In this document: positions 1 through 9,761 of the stretch, in pieces
Position numbering within the stretch: position 1 is the first letter of the stretch
How the letters are laid out: every line of letters begins with the position of its first letter
Source: Candidatus Planktophila lacus
Lineage (GTDB): Bacteria; Actinomycetota; Actinomycetes; Nanopelagicales; Nanopelagicaceae
Length of the DNA: 64,000 nucleotides
Direction: 5' to 3'
Assembly (NCBI RefSeq): GCF_002288325.1
Contig: NZ_CP016780.1
Location: forward strand, 1,240,001 to 1,304,000
Translations under genes and position numbers: made by a program
The notes under the pieces: model-generated
The model's database searches: none
Told to the model about the DNA's origin: nothing
Seen by the model: only the letters and a program-made list of their open reading frames with translations

Positions 1-414
1 TAAGCGCTCTTGCACCTGTGGGCGACGGGCAAATAAATCAACTAAACGTGCAACTTTGGAAAGTCCCGTAATTTTGCCACGCGGAATATATCCAACATGT
101 GCGACTCCGTGGAATGGAGTTAAGTGGTGTTCGCAATGTGAAAATACTTCGATATCGCGGATGATTACCAACTCTTCATGGCCGATATCAAAGGTGGTTG
201 TTAACACCTCTTCTGGCGACTTCCAGAGTCCTTCAAAGTTCTCTTTAAAGGCGCGGGCAACGCGCGCTGGAGTCTCTTTTAAACCTTCGCGATCTGGATC
301 TTCACCGAGAGCTAGAAGAAGTTCGCGAACTGCAGCAGTTGCGCGCGCTTCATCGTATGGGTGCAGAGCGCGCCCATCTTCAGGTCCCATTGAAACCGGA
401 GTTACATCGTTCAC
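1..414 (-). CDS. folE: GTP cyclohydrolase I, 3' part missing at window edge
   Basis: GTP cyclohydrolase I makes 7,8-dihydroneopterin triphosphate from GTP, the first step of tetrahydrofolate synthesis. Only 138 codons lie in the window; the C-terminal part runs off the left edge. The visible part has the zinc-site region [12 protein letters not shown] and the following [14 protein letters not shown], both typical of FolE. I chose the GTG at 414 because it overlaps the ftsH stop codon as GTGA (411-414), giving translational coupling; an internal ATG at 390 is possible. Position directly behind ftsH, at the head of a folate block, is standard in actinobacteria. Confidence 0.95.
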   Translation of the reverse strand, partial: MNDVTPVSMGPEDGRALHPYDEARATAAVRELLLALGEDPDREGLKETPARVARAFKENFEGLWKSPEEVLTTTFDIGHEELVIIRDIEVFSHCEHHLTPFHGVAHVGYIPRGKITGLSKVARLVDLFARRPQVQERL

Positions 415-2489
415 TCTTGATCGGAATCTTTCTTTGCGCTCTTGCGAACTCGTGAAGGTTTCTTTTCAGATTCTGGTTCGATGACAATACGTTCTGGAAC
501 ATCAACCGGTGGTTGCTGTGAAGGAATACGCGTTGCTGAACCTGTCCAGGCCGGACGGCGTGGCCAAGAGTTAACTTTCTTAAAGATCTTTGCAATTTCT
601 TCTTTATTGAGAGTCTCTTTCTCAAGAAGCTGCAGAACCATCGCATCTAAAGTAGCGCGGTTTTCTACCAAGATATCAAAGGCTTCTTGGTGGGCATTTT
701 CAATAAATTTACGGATCTCAGCATCAACGGTTGCCGCAATGTTTTCAGAGTAATCACGTTGGTGACCATAATCGCGACCCATAAATGGTTCTGATGCATC
801 TGCTCCGAGCTTGATCGCACCGATAGTTTCGGTCATTCCGTATTGCGTAACCATGGCGCGGGCTAGTGCGGTTGCCTTTTCAATATCATTTGATGCGCCA
901 GTTGATGGGTCATGGAAGATTAACTCTTCAGCAGCACGTCCTCCGAGTGAGTAAGCAAGTTGATCTAACAACTGATTGCGCGTTGTTGAGTACTTGTCAT
1001 CATCTGGCAGAACCATTGTGTAACCAAGTGCGCGACCGCGCGGCATGATCGTAATCTTGTGAACTGGATCAGTATGTGGAAGTGCATGCGCAACAAGTGC
1101 GTGGCCAGCTTCGTGATAAGCGGTAACGCGACGTTCATCATCAGACATAATCCTTGATTTACGCTGCGGACCAGCCATTACGCGATCAATTGCTTCATCG
1201 ATCTGGCTATTTGAAATTACCTTCTTCTCCTCGCGTGCGGCAAGAAGTGCAGCTTCGTTAAGAACATTTGCTAGATCTGCACCGGTAAATCCTGGGGTGC
1301 GACGTGCATAAGTAATTAGATCTACTTCATCTGAAAGTGGTTTGGTCTTGGCATGCACTTTGAGAATTTCTTCGCGACCCTTTAGATCTGGGCGATCAAC
1401 TGCGATCTGGCGATCGAAACGACCTGGACGCAATAGCGCAGGATCAAGTACATCTGGGCGGTTAGTTGCTGCGATCAAGATAACTTGACCGCCAGTTTCA
1501 AATCCATCCATCTCGACAAGAAGTTGGTTAAGAGTTTGTTCGCGTTCGTCGTGACCGCCACCCATACCGGCGCCGCGCTGGCGACCAACTGCATCAATTT
1601 CATCTACGAAGACAATTGCGGGTGCATTGGTCTTTGCCTGCGCAAATAAATCGCGAACTCGCGCTGCACCAACACCAACGAACATTTCAACAAAATCTGA
1701 ACCAGAGATTGAATAGAAAGGAACTTGCGCTTCTCCTGCTACTGCGCGAGCAAGAAGTGTCTTACCGGTTCCGGGAGGGCCGTAGAGAAGGACGCCTTTA
1801 GGAATCTTCGCGCCAAGGAGTGCGTACTTAGGTGGGTTAGCGAGAAAGTCTTTTATCTCTTCTAGCTCGGCGATCGCTTCATCAGCGCCAGCTACATCGG
1901 CAAAGGTATTTTGTGGAACATCGTTATCTTGTAATTTGGCGCGAGATTTTCCAAATGAGAAGACGCGATTTCCACCTTGCGCGCGGCTCATCAAGAAGAA
2001 GAACAGGAAGCCAATTAAGAGAATTGGGAATATTGAGAATAGAAAAGAAAGAAATAGCGATTGTGATGGAACTTCAACGGTCCAGCCTTTTACAGGAGAG
2101 TTCGCGCTTAAAGCATCGATAAGCGTTGGCTCTTGGCGGGCAATATATGAAGCTTCGACTTTGCTATCGCCTTTGATTAATACACCTGGCTTTAGGATCA
2201 AACGAATCTTTTGTGATCGATCAACCAAGACCGCAGATTCAACTTCGGATTGTGAAATTGCAGCGAGTGCGCGTGAAGTATCAATTTGGGTATAACGATT
2301 ACCGGCGCCTGTAACTTGTCCGAAGATAGTTACCGCCAAGATCGCTGCAACTATCCAGAAGAGTGGGCCACGAAAAATCTTTCCAGCGCGGGAAGTCGGC
2401 GCCTTCTTGGGGGTCTTCTTAACGCTCTTCGAATTTGTTGAACTTTTCTTCTTCAACAAATTCTTGCCATCAATTTTCTTTTTTTCCAT
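411..2489 (-). CDS. ftsH: ATP-dependent zinc metalloprotease FtsH
   Basis: Membrane-anchored AAA+ protease that extracts and degrades misfolded or regulatory membrane and cytosolic proteins. Order in the 692-residue protein: a Lys-rich cytosolic N-terminus (1-39), membrane segment at about 42-58, an extracytoplasmic domain, a second membrane segment at about 144-168, then the AAA domain with Walker A GPPGTGKT (237-244), Walker B FVDEID (294-299) and the second region of homology RPGRFDR (354-360). The zinc-protease motif HEAGH is at 459-463. The C-terminus is Lys/Arg-rich. ftsH follows hpt by 17 bp and overlaps folE by 4 bp, so hpt-ftsH-folE are likely one transcript. The strongly basic first 38 residues are longer than usual. 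Confidence 0.97.
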   Translation of the reverse strand: MEKKKIDGKNLLKKKSSTNSKSVKKTPKKAPTSRAGKIFRGPLFWIVAAILAVTIFGQVTGAGNRYTQIDTSRALAAISQSEVESAVLVDRSQKIRLILKPGVLIKGDSKVEASYIARQEPTLIDALSANSPVKGWTVEVPSQSLFLSFLFSIFPILLIGFLFFFLMSRAQGGNRVFSFGKSRAKLQDNDVPQNTFADVAGADEAIAELEEIKDFLANPPKYALLGAKIPKGVLLYGPPGTGKTLLARAVAGEAQVPFYSISGSDFVEMFVGVGAARVRDLFAQAKTNAPAIVFVDEIDAVGRQRGAGMGGGHDEREQTLNQLLVEMDGFETGGQVILIAATNRPDVLDPALLRPGRFDRQIAVDRPDLKGREEILKVHAKTKPLSDEVDLITYARRTPGFTGADLANVLNEAALLAAREEKKVISNSQIDEAIDRVMAGPQRKSRIMSDDERRVTAYHEAGHALVAHALPHTDPVHKITIMPRGRALGYTMVLPDDDKYSTTRNQLLDQLAYSLGGRAAEELIFHDPSTGASNDIEKATALARAMVTQYGMTETIGAIKLGADASEPFMGRDYGHQRDYSENIAATVDAEIRKFIENAHQEAFDILVENRATLDAMVLQLLEKETLNKEEIAKIFKKVNSWPRRPAWTGSATRIPSQQPPVDVPERIVIEPESEKKPSRVRKSAKKDSDQE

Positions 2490-2506
2490 TAGCGAGAGCG
2501 CCGTCC

Positions 2507-3058
2507 CTACGAATACATGTGCTTTGCGAGCACACCGATAAAGGAGAGGTTGCGATACTTCTCGTCAAAATCAAGTCCATAGCCAACTACGAAATCTTTA
2601 GGAATATCAAAGCCGACGTATTTGCAATCAACTTCTACTTTCGCCGCCTCTGGTTTGCGCAAGATCGCGAGAATTTCAACACTGGCTGCGCCTCGTGACA
2701 TTAGATTTGCGCGTAACCAAGAAAGTGTTAAACCAGAATCGACAATATCTTCAACGATCAAGATATTGCGGCCAGTGATATCGCGATCTAGATCTTTCAA
2801 GATACGAACAACGCCGCTGGACTTTGTGCCAGATCCATAGGAAGAAACTGCCATCCAATCCATTTCAATATGGCGTTGCATCGCGCGAGTAAGATCTGCC
2901 ATCGCCATGATTGCACCTTTAAGAACTCCTACAAGAAGTAAGTCGCGGTCTTTGTAATCTGCATCAACGCGTGCTGCAAGCTCCGCAACTTTTTCGCGAA
3001 GTTGATCTTCGGTAACGATTACGCGTTCTACATCTGTGCCGACTGCAGCTAGATCCAC
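2507..3058 (-). CDS. hpt: Hypoxanthine phosphoribosyltransferase
   Basis: Purine salvage enzyme that joins hypoxanthine (or guanine) to PRPP to give IMP or GMP. The 183-residue protein has the PRPP-binding loop VEDIVDSGLT at about 102-111 and the conserved SSYGSGT region near 72-78, both diagnostic of HGPRT. The start is a GTG at 3058 with a clear GGAGT ribosome-binding site seven bases upstream. The tilS-hpt-ftsH-folE order is the common actinobacterial arrangement. It complements the de novo purine operon at 25.6-36.5 kb. Confidence 0.95.
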   Translation of the reverse strand: MDLAAVGTDVERVIVTEDQLREKVAELAARVDADYKDRDLLLVGVLKGAIMAMADLTRAMQRHIEMDWMAVSSYGSGTKSSGVVRILKDLDRDITGRNILIVEDIVDSGLTLSWLRANLMSRGAASVEILAILRKPEAAKVEVDCKYVGFDIPKDFVVGYGLDFDEKYRNLSFIGVLAKHMYS

Positions 3059-3089
3059 TTAAGGACTCCTTCATGTGGTTATGAGGTGA

Positions 3090-4055
3090 TCAATTTGGAC
3101 GGGCCAAGAGCGAAAGTCTGCCCGAAATCCGGGCAACCTTCACACCACCCGGCAGGCTCGCCTCCCCTTGTCCGTGCCAAGAAGTGACCAGCGCCTCAAC
3201 GGCAGCGAGGTGATCTGCGCTTATTGAGCCACCTGGAGCCCCTGCTGCATAGATCGCAGCCCTCAAAATCCGAGAACGGATCGCTCTGGGAAGTTCGGCA
3301 AGGGCTGCGCAATCTAGATCTTTGAGGTCAACTCGAGAGATAACTGCTTGCGCCATCTCATCTAAAGCATCAGCATCATCGCGCAAGATCGCTGCACTGC
3401 GGGAAAGCGCTGCAGCAATTCCTGGGCCGATCTCTGTTTCCATAATTGGCAAAACTTTATTGCGCACTTTAACGCGCGTGAACTTTTCATTTTCATTATG
3501 TGGGTCGTTCCAGGGTTTCAGATCTGCTTCGGTGCATGCAGCAACTGTTTGTTCACGAGTAAGGCTTAAAAGCGGTCGTGCGTACTTTCCATTAACAACT
3601 GCCATTCCGGAAAGTGAACGTGTGCCAGAACCGCGCGCTAACCCGAGTAAAACTGTTTCGGCCTGATCATCGCGAGTATGTCCCAAGAAAATTTGAGAAG
3701 CGCCAAATGCATGTGCAGCAGAATCAAGAGCGGCATATCGTGCAGCGCGCGCATCGGCTTCTAATCCGGATTTTTCGACAATATCTACTTTTTCAATTAA
3801 TACTTCTTGATAACCCATATCTTTTAAAGTGCTTTGTACTTTTTTAGCTTGATCTGCCGAACCGCTTTGTAATTGATGATCAACGGTTACGCCAATTAAG
3901 GTGATTGCTAAAGCTGGCGCTTCTTTAATAAGGGCATAAGCAAGCGCAAGTGAATCTGCACCACCGGATACCGCGACTAGCGCACAATCACCAGCGGTTA
4001 GGTTTTCTAAAAATGGTCGGACAGCGTTTCGTAGGTCAACGAGCGCGCTGGTCAT
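3090..4055 (-). CDS. tilS: tRNA(Ile)-lysidine synthase
   Basis: TilS attaches lysine to C34 of the CAU anticodon of tRNA-Ile2, switching its identity from Met to Ile. The ATP-pyrophosphatase P-loop SGGADS is at 30-35, and the downstream LGHTRDDQAETVLLGLARG segment is the TilS signature. At 321 residues it is the short actinobacterial form: the N-terminal catalytic domain and the helical linker are there, but the C-terminal domains of the E. coli enzyme (about 430 residues) are missing. It begins 9 bp after the NlpC/P60 gene and precedes hpt by about 30 bp. Confidence 0.93.
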   Translation of the reverse strand: MTSALVDLRNAVRPFLENLTAGDCALVAVSGGADSLALAYALIKEAPALAITLIGVTVDHQLQSGSADQAKKVQSTLKDMGYQEVLIEKVDIVEKSGLEADARAARYAALDSAAHAFGASQIFLGHTRDDQAETVLLGLARGSGTRSLSGMAVVNGKYARPLLSLTREQTVAACTEADLKPWNDPHNENEKFTRVKVRNKVLPIMETEIGPGIAAALSRSAAILRDDADALDEMAQAVISRVDLKDLDCAALAELPRAIRSRILRAAIYAAGAPGGSISADHLAAVEALVTSWHGQGEASLPGGVKVARISGRLSLLARPN

Positions 4056-4064
4056 GCGCTAACT

Positions 4065-5270
4065 CTAGACCCGACCACCAAATGGCATAAGTCCTTTAAC
4101 GCTGTAGATATTCGAGTAGAGCAGGCCTTTCCCCTTTGAATTGGCCTCCCACATCATTCCGTTACCAGCATAAATAGTGATGTGGTGGATCGATGAAATT
4201 GTTCCCTTATATGAATAGAACAATAGATCACCTGGAACAAGTTCATTTAAAGATACATGTTTGGTATATCCCGCATAAAGTGATGAGTTTAAGCGATCCC
4301 AATTTGGCCAACCGAGTCCTGCCGCTTTGTAAGCGGCGTAAACCAAGCCAGAACAATCAAATGAGTTTGGCCCTTCCGAACCCCAGATATATGGCTTGCG
4401 CGCTAAAACCTGCTTCTTTGCGAAAGCGACCGCAACTGCACGTTGTTCTTCAGTTGTGCGGATTGTAGAACGTCCCTTAAATCCGGTATCTGCCCAAACC
4501 TTTTTCTGGCCAGAAGTATTAGCCGCTGTATTAGCAAGACTTTCTTCAAGGAGTGCAAGTGCACGTTGCTGTTCAAGCGTAATTCGCACTTTTTTTGCGC
4601 TGGCAAGTTCGCGCGCTAACTTATCTTGAATCGCTTGCAACTTATCTACTTCTTTTTGTTGCAGGGCTTTTGCATCATCTGCAACTTTTTTAGCCCCCGC
4701 AACTTTTGCAGTTGCAGTTTCTTGCACAACCTTTGCCGCATCGGCCTTTACCTTTGCATCGCGCGCAACAATTTCTGCAGCTTTGTAGCGATCGAGCGCC
4801 ATCGTGTTCTGCACACCCAACTTATCCAAGGTTGAAATCTGATCAATTAAATCTTGTGGGCCATTAGCGCTAAGCAGTGGTTCGATATCTGTCATCGATC
4901 CACCCATTATGTAAGCATTCGCTGCCAGCTTGCCAATTACTCGGTGCGCTTGTGCAACAGCTTCTTGCGTCTCGCGGGCATACTCTGCGGCGGCTACCGC
5001 AGCAGCAGTTGCTACAGCGAGTTCACGCTTTGCCTTTACATATAACGCCTGCGCTGCATTTGCTTTGGCGGTCAAAGTTCGAAGAGTTTGATTGGCTGCC
5101 GCTAATTTCTTCGCGGCTACATCGGCGGCTTTTTTCTTCGCGGCTTCAGCTTTCTTCGCCGCCTCAATCTGCGCCAGAGTTGGTTTTGGAGTTGCTGCGA
5201 CGGCAGGAGTAATCGGTAGCGCGAGCCCAAAAATCAAGGCTAGCGCTAGCGCTTTTCTGCGATGCAACAC
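4065..5270 (-). CDS. Secreted NlpC/P60 peptidoglycan endopeptidase with coiled-coil N-terminus
   Basis: Likely RipA/RipC-type cell-wall hydrolase that cuts stem peptides during division. From the GTG at 5270 it has 401 residues: a signal peptide (basic LHRRK, hydrophobic ALALALIFGLALPITPAVA), a long Ala/Lys-rich coiled coil to about residue 260, then an NlpC/P60 domain. Catalytic Cys is in FDCSGLVY (Cys306), the His in SIHHITIYAG (His362/363), and a polar third residue may be Asn377. An in-frame ATG at 5309 would add 13 residues ahead of the signal peptide; GTG 5270 is preferred because GGGGG lies just upstream and the signal peptide then starts properly. The coiled coil probably autoinhibits or targets the enzyme (inference). 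Confidence 0.88.
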   Translation of the reverse strand: MLHRRKALALALIFGLALPITPAVAATPKPTLAQIEAAKKAEAAKKKAADVAAKKLAAANQTLRTLTAKANAAQALYVKAKRELAVATAAAVAAAEYARETQEAVAQAHRVIGKLAANAYIMGGSMTDIEPLLSANGPQDLIDQISTLDKLGVQNTMALDRYKAAEIVARDAKVKADAAKVVQETATAKVAGAKKVADDAKALQQKEVDKLQAIQDKLARELASAKKVRITLEQQRALALLEESLANTAANTSGQKKVWADTGFKGRSTIRTTEEQRAVAVAFAKKQVLARKPYIWGSEGPNSFDCSGLVYAAYKAAGLGWPNWDRLNSSLYAGYTKHVSLNELVPGDLLFYSYKGTISSIHHITIYAGNGMMWEANSKGKGLLYSNIYSVKGLMPFGGRV

Positions 5271-5343
5271 AAAACCCCCAAGTGTTAAGCCCCCAGAATA
5301 AGTGAGCAACCTGTGGAACTCCGTTAAAAGGTGGTGAGTGTCG

Positions 5344-6147
5344 CTAGTTGGCTACATCTCGTTTTGTGAATAGAACGGTTGCGATAACCAAAGCGATTCC
5401 CACGTAAATCCCAGAAAGCGAAAGGGCATGGGTATAACTAATTGTTTCGGTTCCACCAGCAGCAACTGTTGCCAACTGACTTCCGGGCAACCATTCCAAA
5501 GTGCTGGATTTAACTGCGCCCACAATGTTTTCTACAATCAATAGCCACAATACGCCAAGTGAAATTGAGCTAATTGGTGAGCGGAAGAGAATTCCCAGAA
5601 CCATGCCGATGATTCCAAAGCCTAAGATCGAGATGAAAACATTGAGCAGAGTTTTCGCTATTTCAATACGTCCATCGCTATTGAACCAAAGCGTGGTGCT
5701 GACATCTTTACTTCCGGCCAGTATGTAAGAAACACCGATTGAAATTACGGCTCCGACCAAAGTCATAATGACTGCGAAGGCTTTCATCGATGCCAATTTG
5801 CCGATTAATAAGCGGATACGGCCAGGTTGACGTACCAAAAGATTGCGCAGCGTTCCGAGTGAGTATTCCTGAGCGGTTTGAGCCGCAAATACACACAGAG
5901 CGATGATTCCGAGTAGGTTTCCGATACTCGTAAATGCTTGTGTAGAACCACTTGGCAGCGCGAGCATTTCGCGGGTAATTCTTACCCCACGGTCGCCATT
6001 GCCTTGTGGTGAATCGATAAGTAAGAAAAGTAGTGAAGAAACCAAGACGCTAAAGAATGCAACTGCTCCCATAGTGCCCAGTAGCAAGGTAGGACGTCGT
6101 AATTTGCGCCATTCAGCAAAGAAGATTCTAGTTAGGCTGCCGATCAT
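5344..6147 (-). CDS. ABC transporter permease (ABC-2 type)
   Basis: Six-helix ABC-2 family permease, 267 residues, with hydrophobic segments near 20-45, 68-90, 112-140, 168-195, 198-220 and 243-262. Such permeases pair with one ATPase for export or lipid/peptide resistance; the substrate cannot be read from the sequence. Its ATG overlaps the stop codon of the upstream ATPase gene as ATGA (6144-6147), so the two subunits are translationally coupled. The motif RITREMLALPSG and the FAAQTAQEYSLGTLRNLL segment (EYxxGTLR) are typical of this permease family. Confidence 0.85.
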   Translation of the reverse strand: MIGSLTRIFFAEWRKLRRPTLLLGTMGAVAFFSVLVSSLLFLLIDSPQGNGDRGVRITREMLALPSGSTQAFTSIGNLLGIIALCVFAAQTAQEYSLGTLRNLLVRQPGRIRLLIGKLASMKAFAVIMTLVGAVISIGVSYILAGSKDVSTTLWFNSDGRIEIAKTLLNVFISILGFGIIGMVLGILFRSPISSISLGVLWLLIVENIVGAVKSSTLEWLPGSQLATVAAGGTETISYTHALSLSGIYVGIALVIATVLFTKRDVAN

Positions 6148-7052
6148 TTCTGATCTCCTGTCATTTCAAAGAAAGTTTCTTCGAGGTTAGGTAGTTGCGG
6201 TGAAAGCTGGGTAAGTAATATTCCGGCCTCAAACGCCAACTTATTTAGAACTCCCGCCCATTCTGCAGGTCCTTCAATATGTGCAACTCCATCGCGAATA
6301 TGTGCTTTATGCCCAGCGCCTTCGGCAAGAGAAATAATTTTTTCTAAATCGCTTAACTTTTCAGTCTTAACCAGCATAAATGGTTGCTGCGCATCGAAAA
6401 GGTCTTGCATTGCGCCTGCAAAAACTACTTCTCCCTTTCGCAACATAACCAAATACTCGCTAATGATTTCTAACTCTGAAAGTAAATGTGATGAAACAAA
6501 TACTGTTGTACCGCCATCTGCCAGCGAACGAAGAAGTTGGCGAATCTCTTGAATTCCTTCAGGATCTAATCCATTAGTTGGTTCATCTAAAATCAAAAGC
6601 TTTGGATTTGGCAGAAGTGCAGCTGCGATACCCAAGCGCTGTTTCATACCAAGTGAGTAAGTTTTGTACTTTGATTTTCCGCGATCAGCGAGCCCAACTT
6701 GTGCGAGTAATTGATCTACACGTTCAAGGGGAAAGCCTCCAAGGGTTGCTAGAACTTTTAGATTCTCAGCGCCAGATAGAGCTGGATAGAAAGCAGGGCC
6801 TTCGATCATCGCCCCTACTTGAGAGAGATATTTCTCTGGAGATGTAATCGGCTCACCCAAGATGCGCCCCGTGCCACCGCTAGGTGAGATAAGTCCGAGC
6901 AACATGCGGATCGTCGTTGTCTTACCAGCGCCATTTGGGCCAACAAATCCGCAGATCGTTCCGGCTGGCACCTCAAAATTGGTATGTGAAACGGCAAAGC
7001 CAGAGTCATATTTCTTACTTAAATCGCTAACGGATATCGCTAATTGAGGCAT
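6144..7052 (-). CDS. ABC transporter ATP-binding protein
   Basis: ATPase partner of the permease at 5344-6147. The 302-residue protein carries Walker A GPNGAGKTT (38-46), the signature YSLGMKQRLG, and Walker B LLILDEPTNGLDP followed by SSHLLSEL with the switch His. The C-terminal 80 residues form a regulatory extension common in ABC-2/bacitracin-type exporters. The gene is divergent from metZ. A TATATT hexamer ends six bases before the ATG with no Shine-Dalgarno, suggesting a leaderless mRNA. Confidence 0.88.
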   Translation of the reverse strand: MPQLAISVSDLSKKYDSGFAVSHTNFEVPAGTICGFVGPNGAGKTTTIRMLLGLISPSGGTGRILGEPITSPEKYLSQVGAMIEGPAFYPALSGAENLKVLATLGGFPLERVDQLLAQVGLADRGKSKYKTYSLGMKQRLGIAAALLPNPKLLILDEPTNGLDPEGIQEIRQLLRSLADGGTTVFVSSHLLSELEIISEYLVMLRKGEVVFAGAMQDLFDAQQPFMLVKTEKLSDLEKIISLAEGAGHKAHIRDGVAHIEGPAEWAGVLNKLAFEAGILLTQLSPQLPNLEETFFEMTGDQK

Positions 7053-7089
7053 GTACTCAATATAGCAATTGCACCTTAGAATTCTCGGT
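7053..7089. promoter_or_regulatory. Divergent promoter region, ABC operon / metZ
   Basis: In 37 bp between the two start codons lie two TANNNT hexamers: TATATT on the minus strand (7064-7059), six bases before the ABC ATPase ATG, and TAGAAT on the plus strand (7077-7082), seven bases before the GTG at 7090. Neither start has a Shine-Dalgarno. Both fit leaderless actinobacterial promoters; -35 elements are not obvious. Confidence 0.55.
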
Positions 7090-8313
7090 GTGAGTAATGA
7101 GATCTGGGGTTATCAACCAACCAATCAACGGCCTGCACCAGATTGGGAAATCAACCCTCAAACTGCAGCAGTGCGTGCCGGTCTTGCTCGTTCTGGTTTT
7201 GGCGAAACATCTGAGGCCCTTTATTTAAATAGTGGCTTTACATATTCCTCCGCGCAAGAAGCATTTGATGCATTCGCTGATGAGACAGATCATTACTTAT
7301 ATAGCCGTTTCCATAATCCGACAGTGCAGATGTTTGAAAAGCGTTTAGCAGCAATTGAAGGCGCAGAATATTGCGTTGCAACAGGTTCTGGAATGTCCGC
7401 CATGTTCGCATCTGTCGCCTGTCTTGTTAAAGCTGGAGATCACGTAGTCGCATCAGCCGCGATGTTTAGTTCTTGCCACGTTGTGTTAACTGAGATATTG
7501 CCCAAGTGGGGCGTTACCGTAGAGCTTGTAAAAGGAAATGACTCAACAGTTTGGGCTGCAGCGTTAAGCAAACCGACAAAAGTCGTCTTTATCGAATCTC
7601 CAAGTAATCCTTTAATGGAAATAGTTGATATCCGTATGGTTAGCGATCTGGCTCATAAAGTTGGCGCCACTGTGATCGTTGATAACGTTATGGCTTCTCC
7701 GGTTTTGCAGAAACCCCTTGAACTCGGTGCAGATGTAGTTATGTACTCCGCAACAAAACATATTGACGGTCAAGGGCGCGTACTTGCTGGAGCAGTTCTT
7801 GGTTCCTTCTCCTATATTCACGAACATTTAATTCCATTTAATCGCCACACTGGTCCATCACTAAGTCCTTTTAACGCCTGGGTGCTTTTAAAATCTTTAG
7901 AAACTATGGAGATGCGCGTTCAACGTATGTGTGAAAATGCCCATGCGATTGCTGAATTTCTAGAGACTCGCAAAGAGATTAAATCTGTTAAATACCCTGG
8001 GCTAAAGTCGCATCCAGATTATGTAACTGTTCAGAAGCAAATGACTGGCGGCGGAAGCACAATCGGGATCGAATTTGCTGGCAGCCAAAAAGATGCTTTC
8101 GCCTTTATGGATGCTCTGCGAATTATTGATATCTCTAACAATTTAGGCGATAGCAAATCACTTATTACCCACCCATCTTCTACAACTCATCGCCGTTTAG
8201 CGCCAGATGTTCAAGCCGAGATGGGTATTACTCCTTCAGTGCTTCGCCTGTCAGTTGGGCTAGAGCATGTAGATGATTTGATAAAGGATTTAACTCAAGC
8301 CTTTAAAAGTTGA
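7090..8313 (+). CDS. metZ: O-succinylhomoserine sulfhydrylase-type PLP enzyme
   Basis: Cys/Met-metabolism PLP enzyme, probably making homocysteine from an activated homoserine and sulfide. The 407-residue protein carries the conserved YSRFHNPTVQMFEKRLAAIEGAE region, the aspartate segment VIVDNVMASPVLQKP, and the PLP lysine in YSATKHIDGQGR (Lys223 from this start). The HIDGQGR sequence after the lysine is what I associate with MetZ rather than cystathionine gamma-synthase. An in-frame ATG at 7069 lies upstream of the -10 hexamer, so GTG 7090 is preferred. The 3' end overlaps convergent ctaB by 19 bp. Confidence 0.9.
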   Translation: MSNEIWGYQPTNQRPAPDWEINPQTAAVRAGLARSGFGETSEALYLNSGFTYSSAQEAFDAFADETDHYLYSRFHNPTVQMFEKRLAAIEGAEYCVATGSGMSAMFASVACLVKAGDHVVASAAMFSSCHVVLTEILPKWGVTVELVKGNDSTVWAAALSKPTKVVFIESPSNPLMEIVDIRMVSDLAHKVGATVIVDNVMASPVLQKPLELGADVVMYSATKHIDGQGRVLAGAVLGSFSYIHEHLIPFNRHTGPSLSPFNAWVLLKSLETMEMRVQRMCENAHAIAEFLETRKEIKSVKYPGLKSHPDYVTVQKQMTGGGSTIGIEFAGSQKDAFAFMDALRIIDISNNLGDSKSLITHPSSTTHRRLAPDVQAEMGITPSVLRLSVGLEHVDDLIKDLTQAFKS

Positions 8314-9191
8314 GCCGCAACAAGCAAAACAGATAGCAGGCTCAAGTAAGTAATAGACCATTGAAAAATTTTTCCTGCAGTTTTCTCATAATTTACTGAT
8401 TTTTCATTTAAGCCACGGAGTTGAGCGGCGAAAACTAATCCCAGTGCAACCGTAACCGCCATCGCCCAGTTCTGTAGCTCTGCATTAATTATTAGCGCTA
8501 CTGACGAAGCAATCATGGCAATTGTATAGATCCACATCTGACGAAGTAGATGTGTCTTACTGGCTACAACTGGCAGCATTGGAATATGCGCGGCAGCGTA
8601 GTCATCCTTATATTTAATTGCTAAAGCCCAAAAATGAGGCGGTGTCCAGAAGAAGATAACTAGGAAAAAAGACCACGCGGTAACCGAGAGCGAATTTGTA
8701 ACAGCAGCCCAACCGATTAGCGCTGGCATACATCCTGCTGCCCCGCCCCAAACAATATTCTGCGGAGTGCGCTTCTTTAGCAAAATTGTGTAAACCCAAA
8801 CGTAGAAAACAATTGCAGTTGCAGTTAGTGCGGTTGTTAGCGCGTTTGTATATACCGCAAAAATTAGAAGTGATATCAAGCCAATTAAAGTTGCAAAGAT
8901 TAGCGCTTCGGCTTTTGTAAGTACACCAGTTGCAAGTGGCCGCTTTGCCGTGCGCTTCATTAACTTATCTGATTCGGATTCGATCACCATGTTAAATGCA
9001 TTTGCACTTCCGGCAGCGAGGGTTCCACCAATTAAAGTTGCCATGGTTAAGGTGAGTGAAGGCAGACCTTCATTTGCTAAGACCATCGAAGGAAGAGTTG
9101 AAACCAATAAAAGCTCGACTACGCGTAACTTCATGAGGTCTACAAATCCGCGAACCTTTACAGAAGGTTTTAAGCGTGAATTCGTGGACAC
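8295..9191 (-). CDS. ctaB: Protoheme IX farnesyltransferase
   Basis: UbiA-family integral membrane enzyme that converts heme b to heme o for the aa3-type cytochrome oxidase. About nine hydrophobic segments are visible in 298 residues. The prenyl-diphosphate site is represented by NMVIESESDKLMKRTAKRPL, with Glu where the first Asp is often found, and the second Asp-rich loop by IKYKDDYAAAHIPMLP. The open frame begins at a TTG (9197), but GTG 9191 is preferred because TAATCT (9203-9198) ends six bases upstream. The gene converges on metZ and overlaps it. Confidence 0.9.
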   Translation of the reverse strand: MSTNSRLKPSVKVRGFVDLMKLRVVELLLVSTLPSMVLANEGLPSLTLTMATLIGGTLAAGSANAFNMVIESESDKLMKRTAKRPLATGVLTKAEALIFATLIGLISLLIFAVYTNALTTALTATAIVFYVWVYTILLKKRTPQNIVWGGAAGCMPALIGWAAVTNSLSVTAWSFFLVIFFWTPPHFWALAIKYKDDYAAAHIPMLPVVASKTHLLRQMWIYTIAMIASSVALIINAELQNWAMAVTVALGLVFAAQLRGLNEKSVNYEKTAGKIFQWSITYLSLLSVLLVAAQLLKA

Positions 9192-9197
9192 AGGCAA

Positions 9198-9203
9198 AGA
9201 TTA
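9198..9203 (-). promoter_or_regulatory. Probable -10 of a leaderless ctaB promoter
   Basis: TAATCT on the minus strand, six bases before GTG 9191, with no Shine-Dalgarno. The spacing predicts a transcript that starts at or next to the start codon. Confidence 0.5.
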
Positions 9204-9302
9204 CTCAGCATTAATGTGCCGCGTTCTCATGGTCCTCTAAGGAAGGACGCCTATTGTGCGTATTGACGCTAAAACTTGCTATCAAAGATAGGGATATGAC
9301 CA

Positions 9303-9743
9303 ATGACACCTCCAAAGAAGCCTGACTGGATCGAGATCGCCGAAAACGATGGCGGTTTAAATCAACCAGCACCTAAGGCAAAGAAGAGCGGTCCAGTACT
9401 TATTGCTGCGACTGCATTGGTTCTGACTTTCGGTGGCGCTGTTGTAGCCCAAACAAATCAAGGTGGGACTGGGGATACTCAGCAGCCTCAATTGGTGCAG
9501 GCATCGCAATCAGCCACAATGGCGACTCCGGCGCTAAGCGCCGTAACGCCACAATCAACATCTCCAAATTTATCTAGTTCTGTGCAATCACCGTCGATAA
9601 AAGCTCCTTCAATTGGCAAAAACACTCTTCCGGCCATTGCTACCCCACCAAATATGAATGGCGGAGATGACGATGATGAAGATGAGGACGAAGATGAGGA
9701 CGAAGGTGATGACGAAGATGATGACGACCGTGACGATCATTAA
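9303..9743 (+). CDS. Membrane-anchored protein with poly-acidic C-terminus, unknown function
   Basis: A 146-residue protein I do not recognise. It has a short cytosolic N-terminus, one membrane segment or uncleaved signal (about 31-50, PVLIAATALVLTFGGAVVA), a Gln/Ser/Thr/Pro-rich linker, and a final 25 residues that are almost all Asp and Glu, encoded by GAT/GAC/GAA/GAG runs at 9664-9740. The linker and acidic tail should lie outside the membrane. The YVTN-propeller gene follows 18 bp after its stop and is probably co-transcribed. The acidic tail could bind divalent cations, but nothing in the sequence proves it. A possible TTGACG (9263-9268) lies upstream. Confidence 0.75.
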   Translation: MTPPKKPDWIEIAENDGGLNQPAPKAKKSGPVLIAATALVLTFGGAVVAQTNQGGTGDTQQPQLVQASQSATMATPALSAVTPQSTSPNLSSSVQSPSIKAPSIGKNTLPAIATPPNMNGGDDDDEDEDEDEDEGDDEDDDDRDDH

Positions 9744-9761
9744 TGCCAGTAAAGTTAGCGA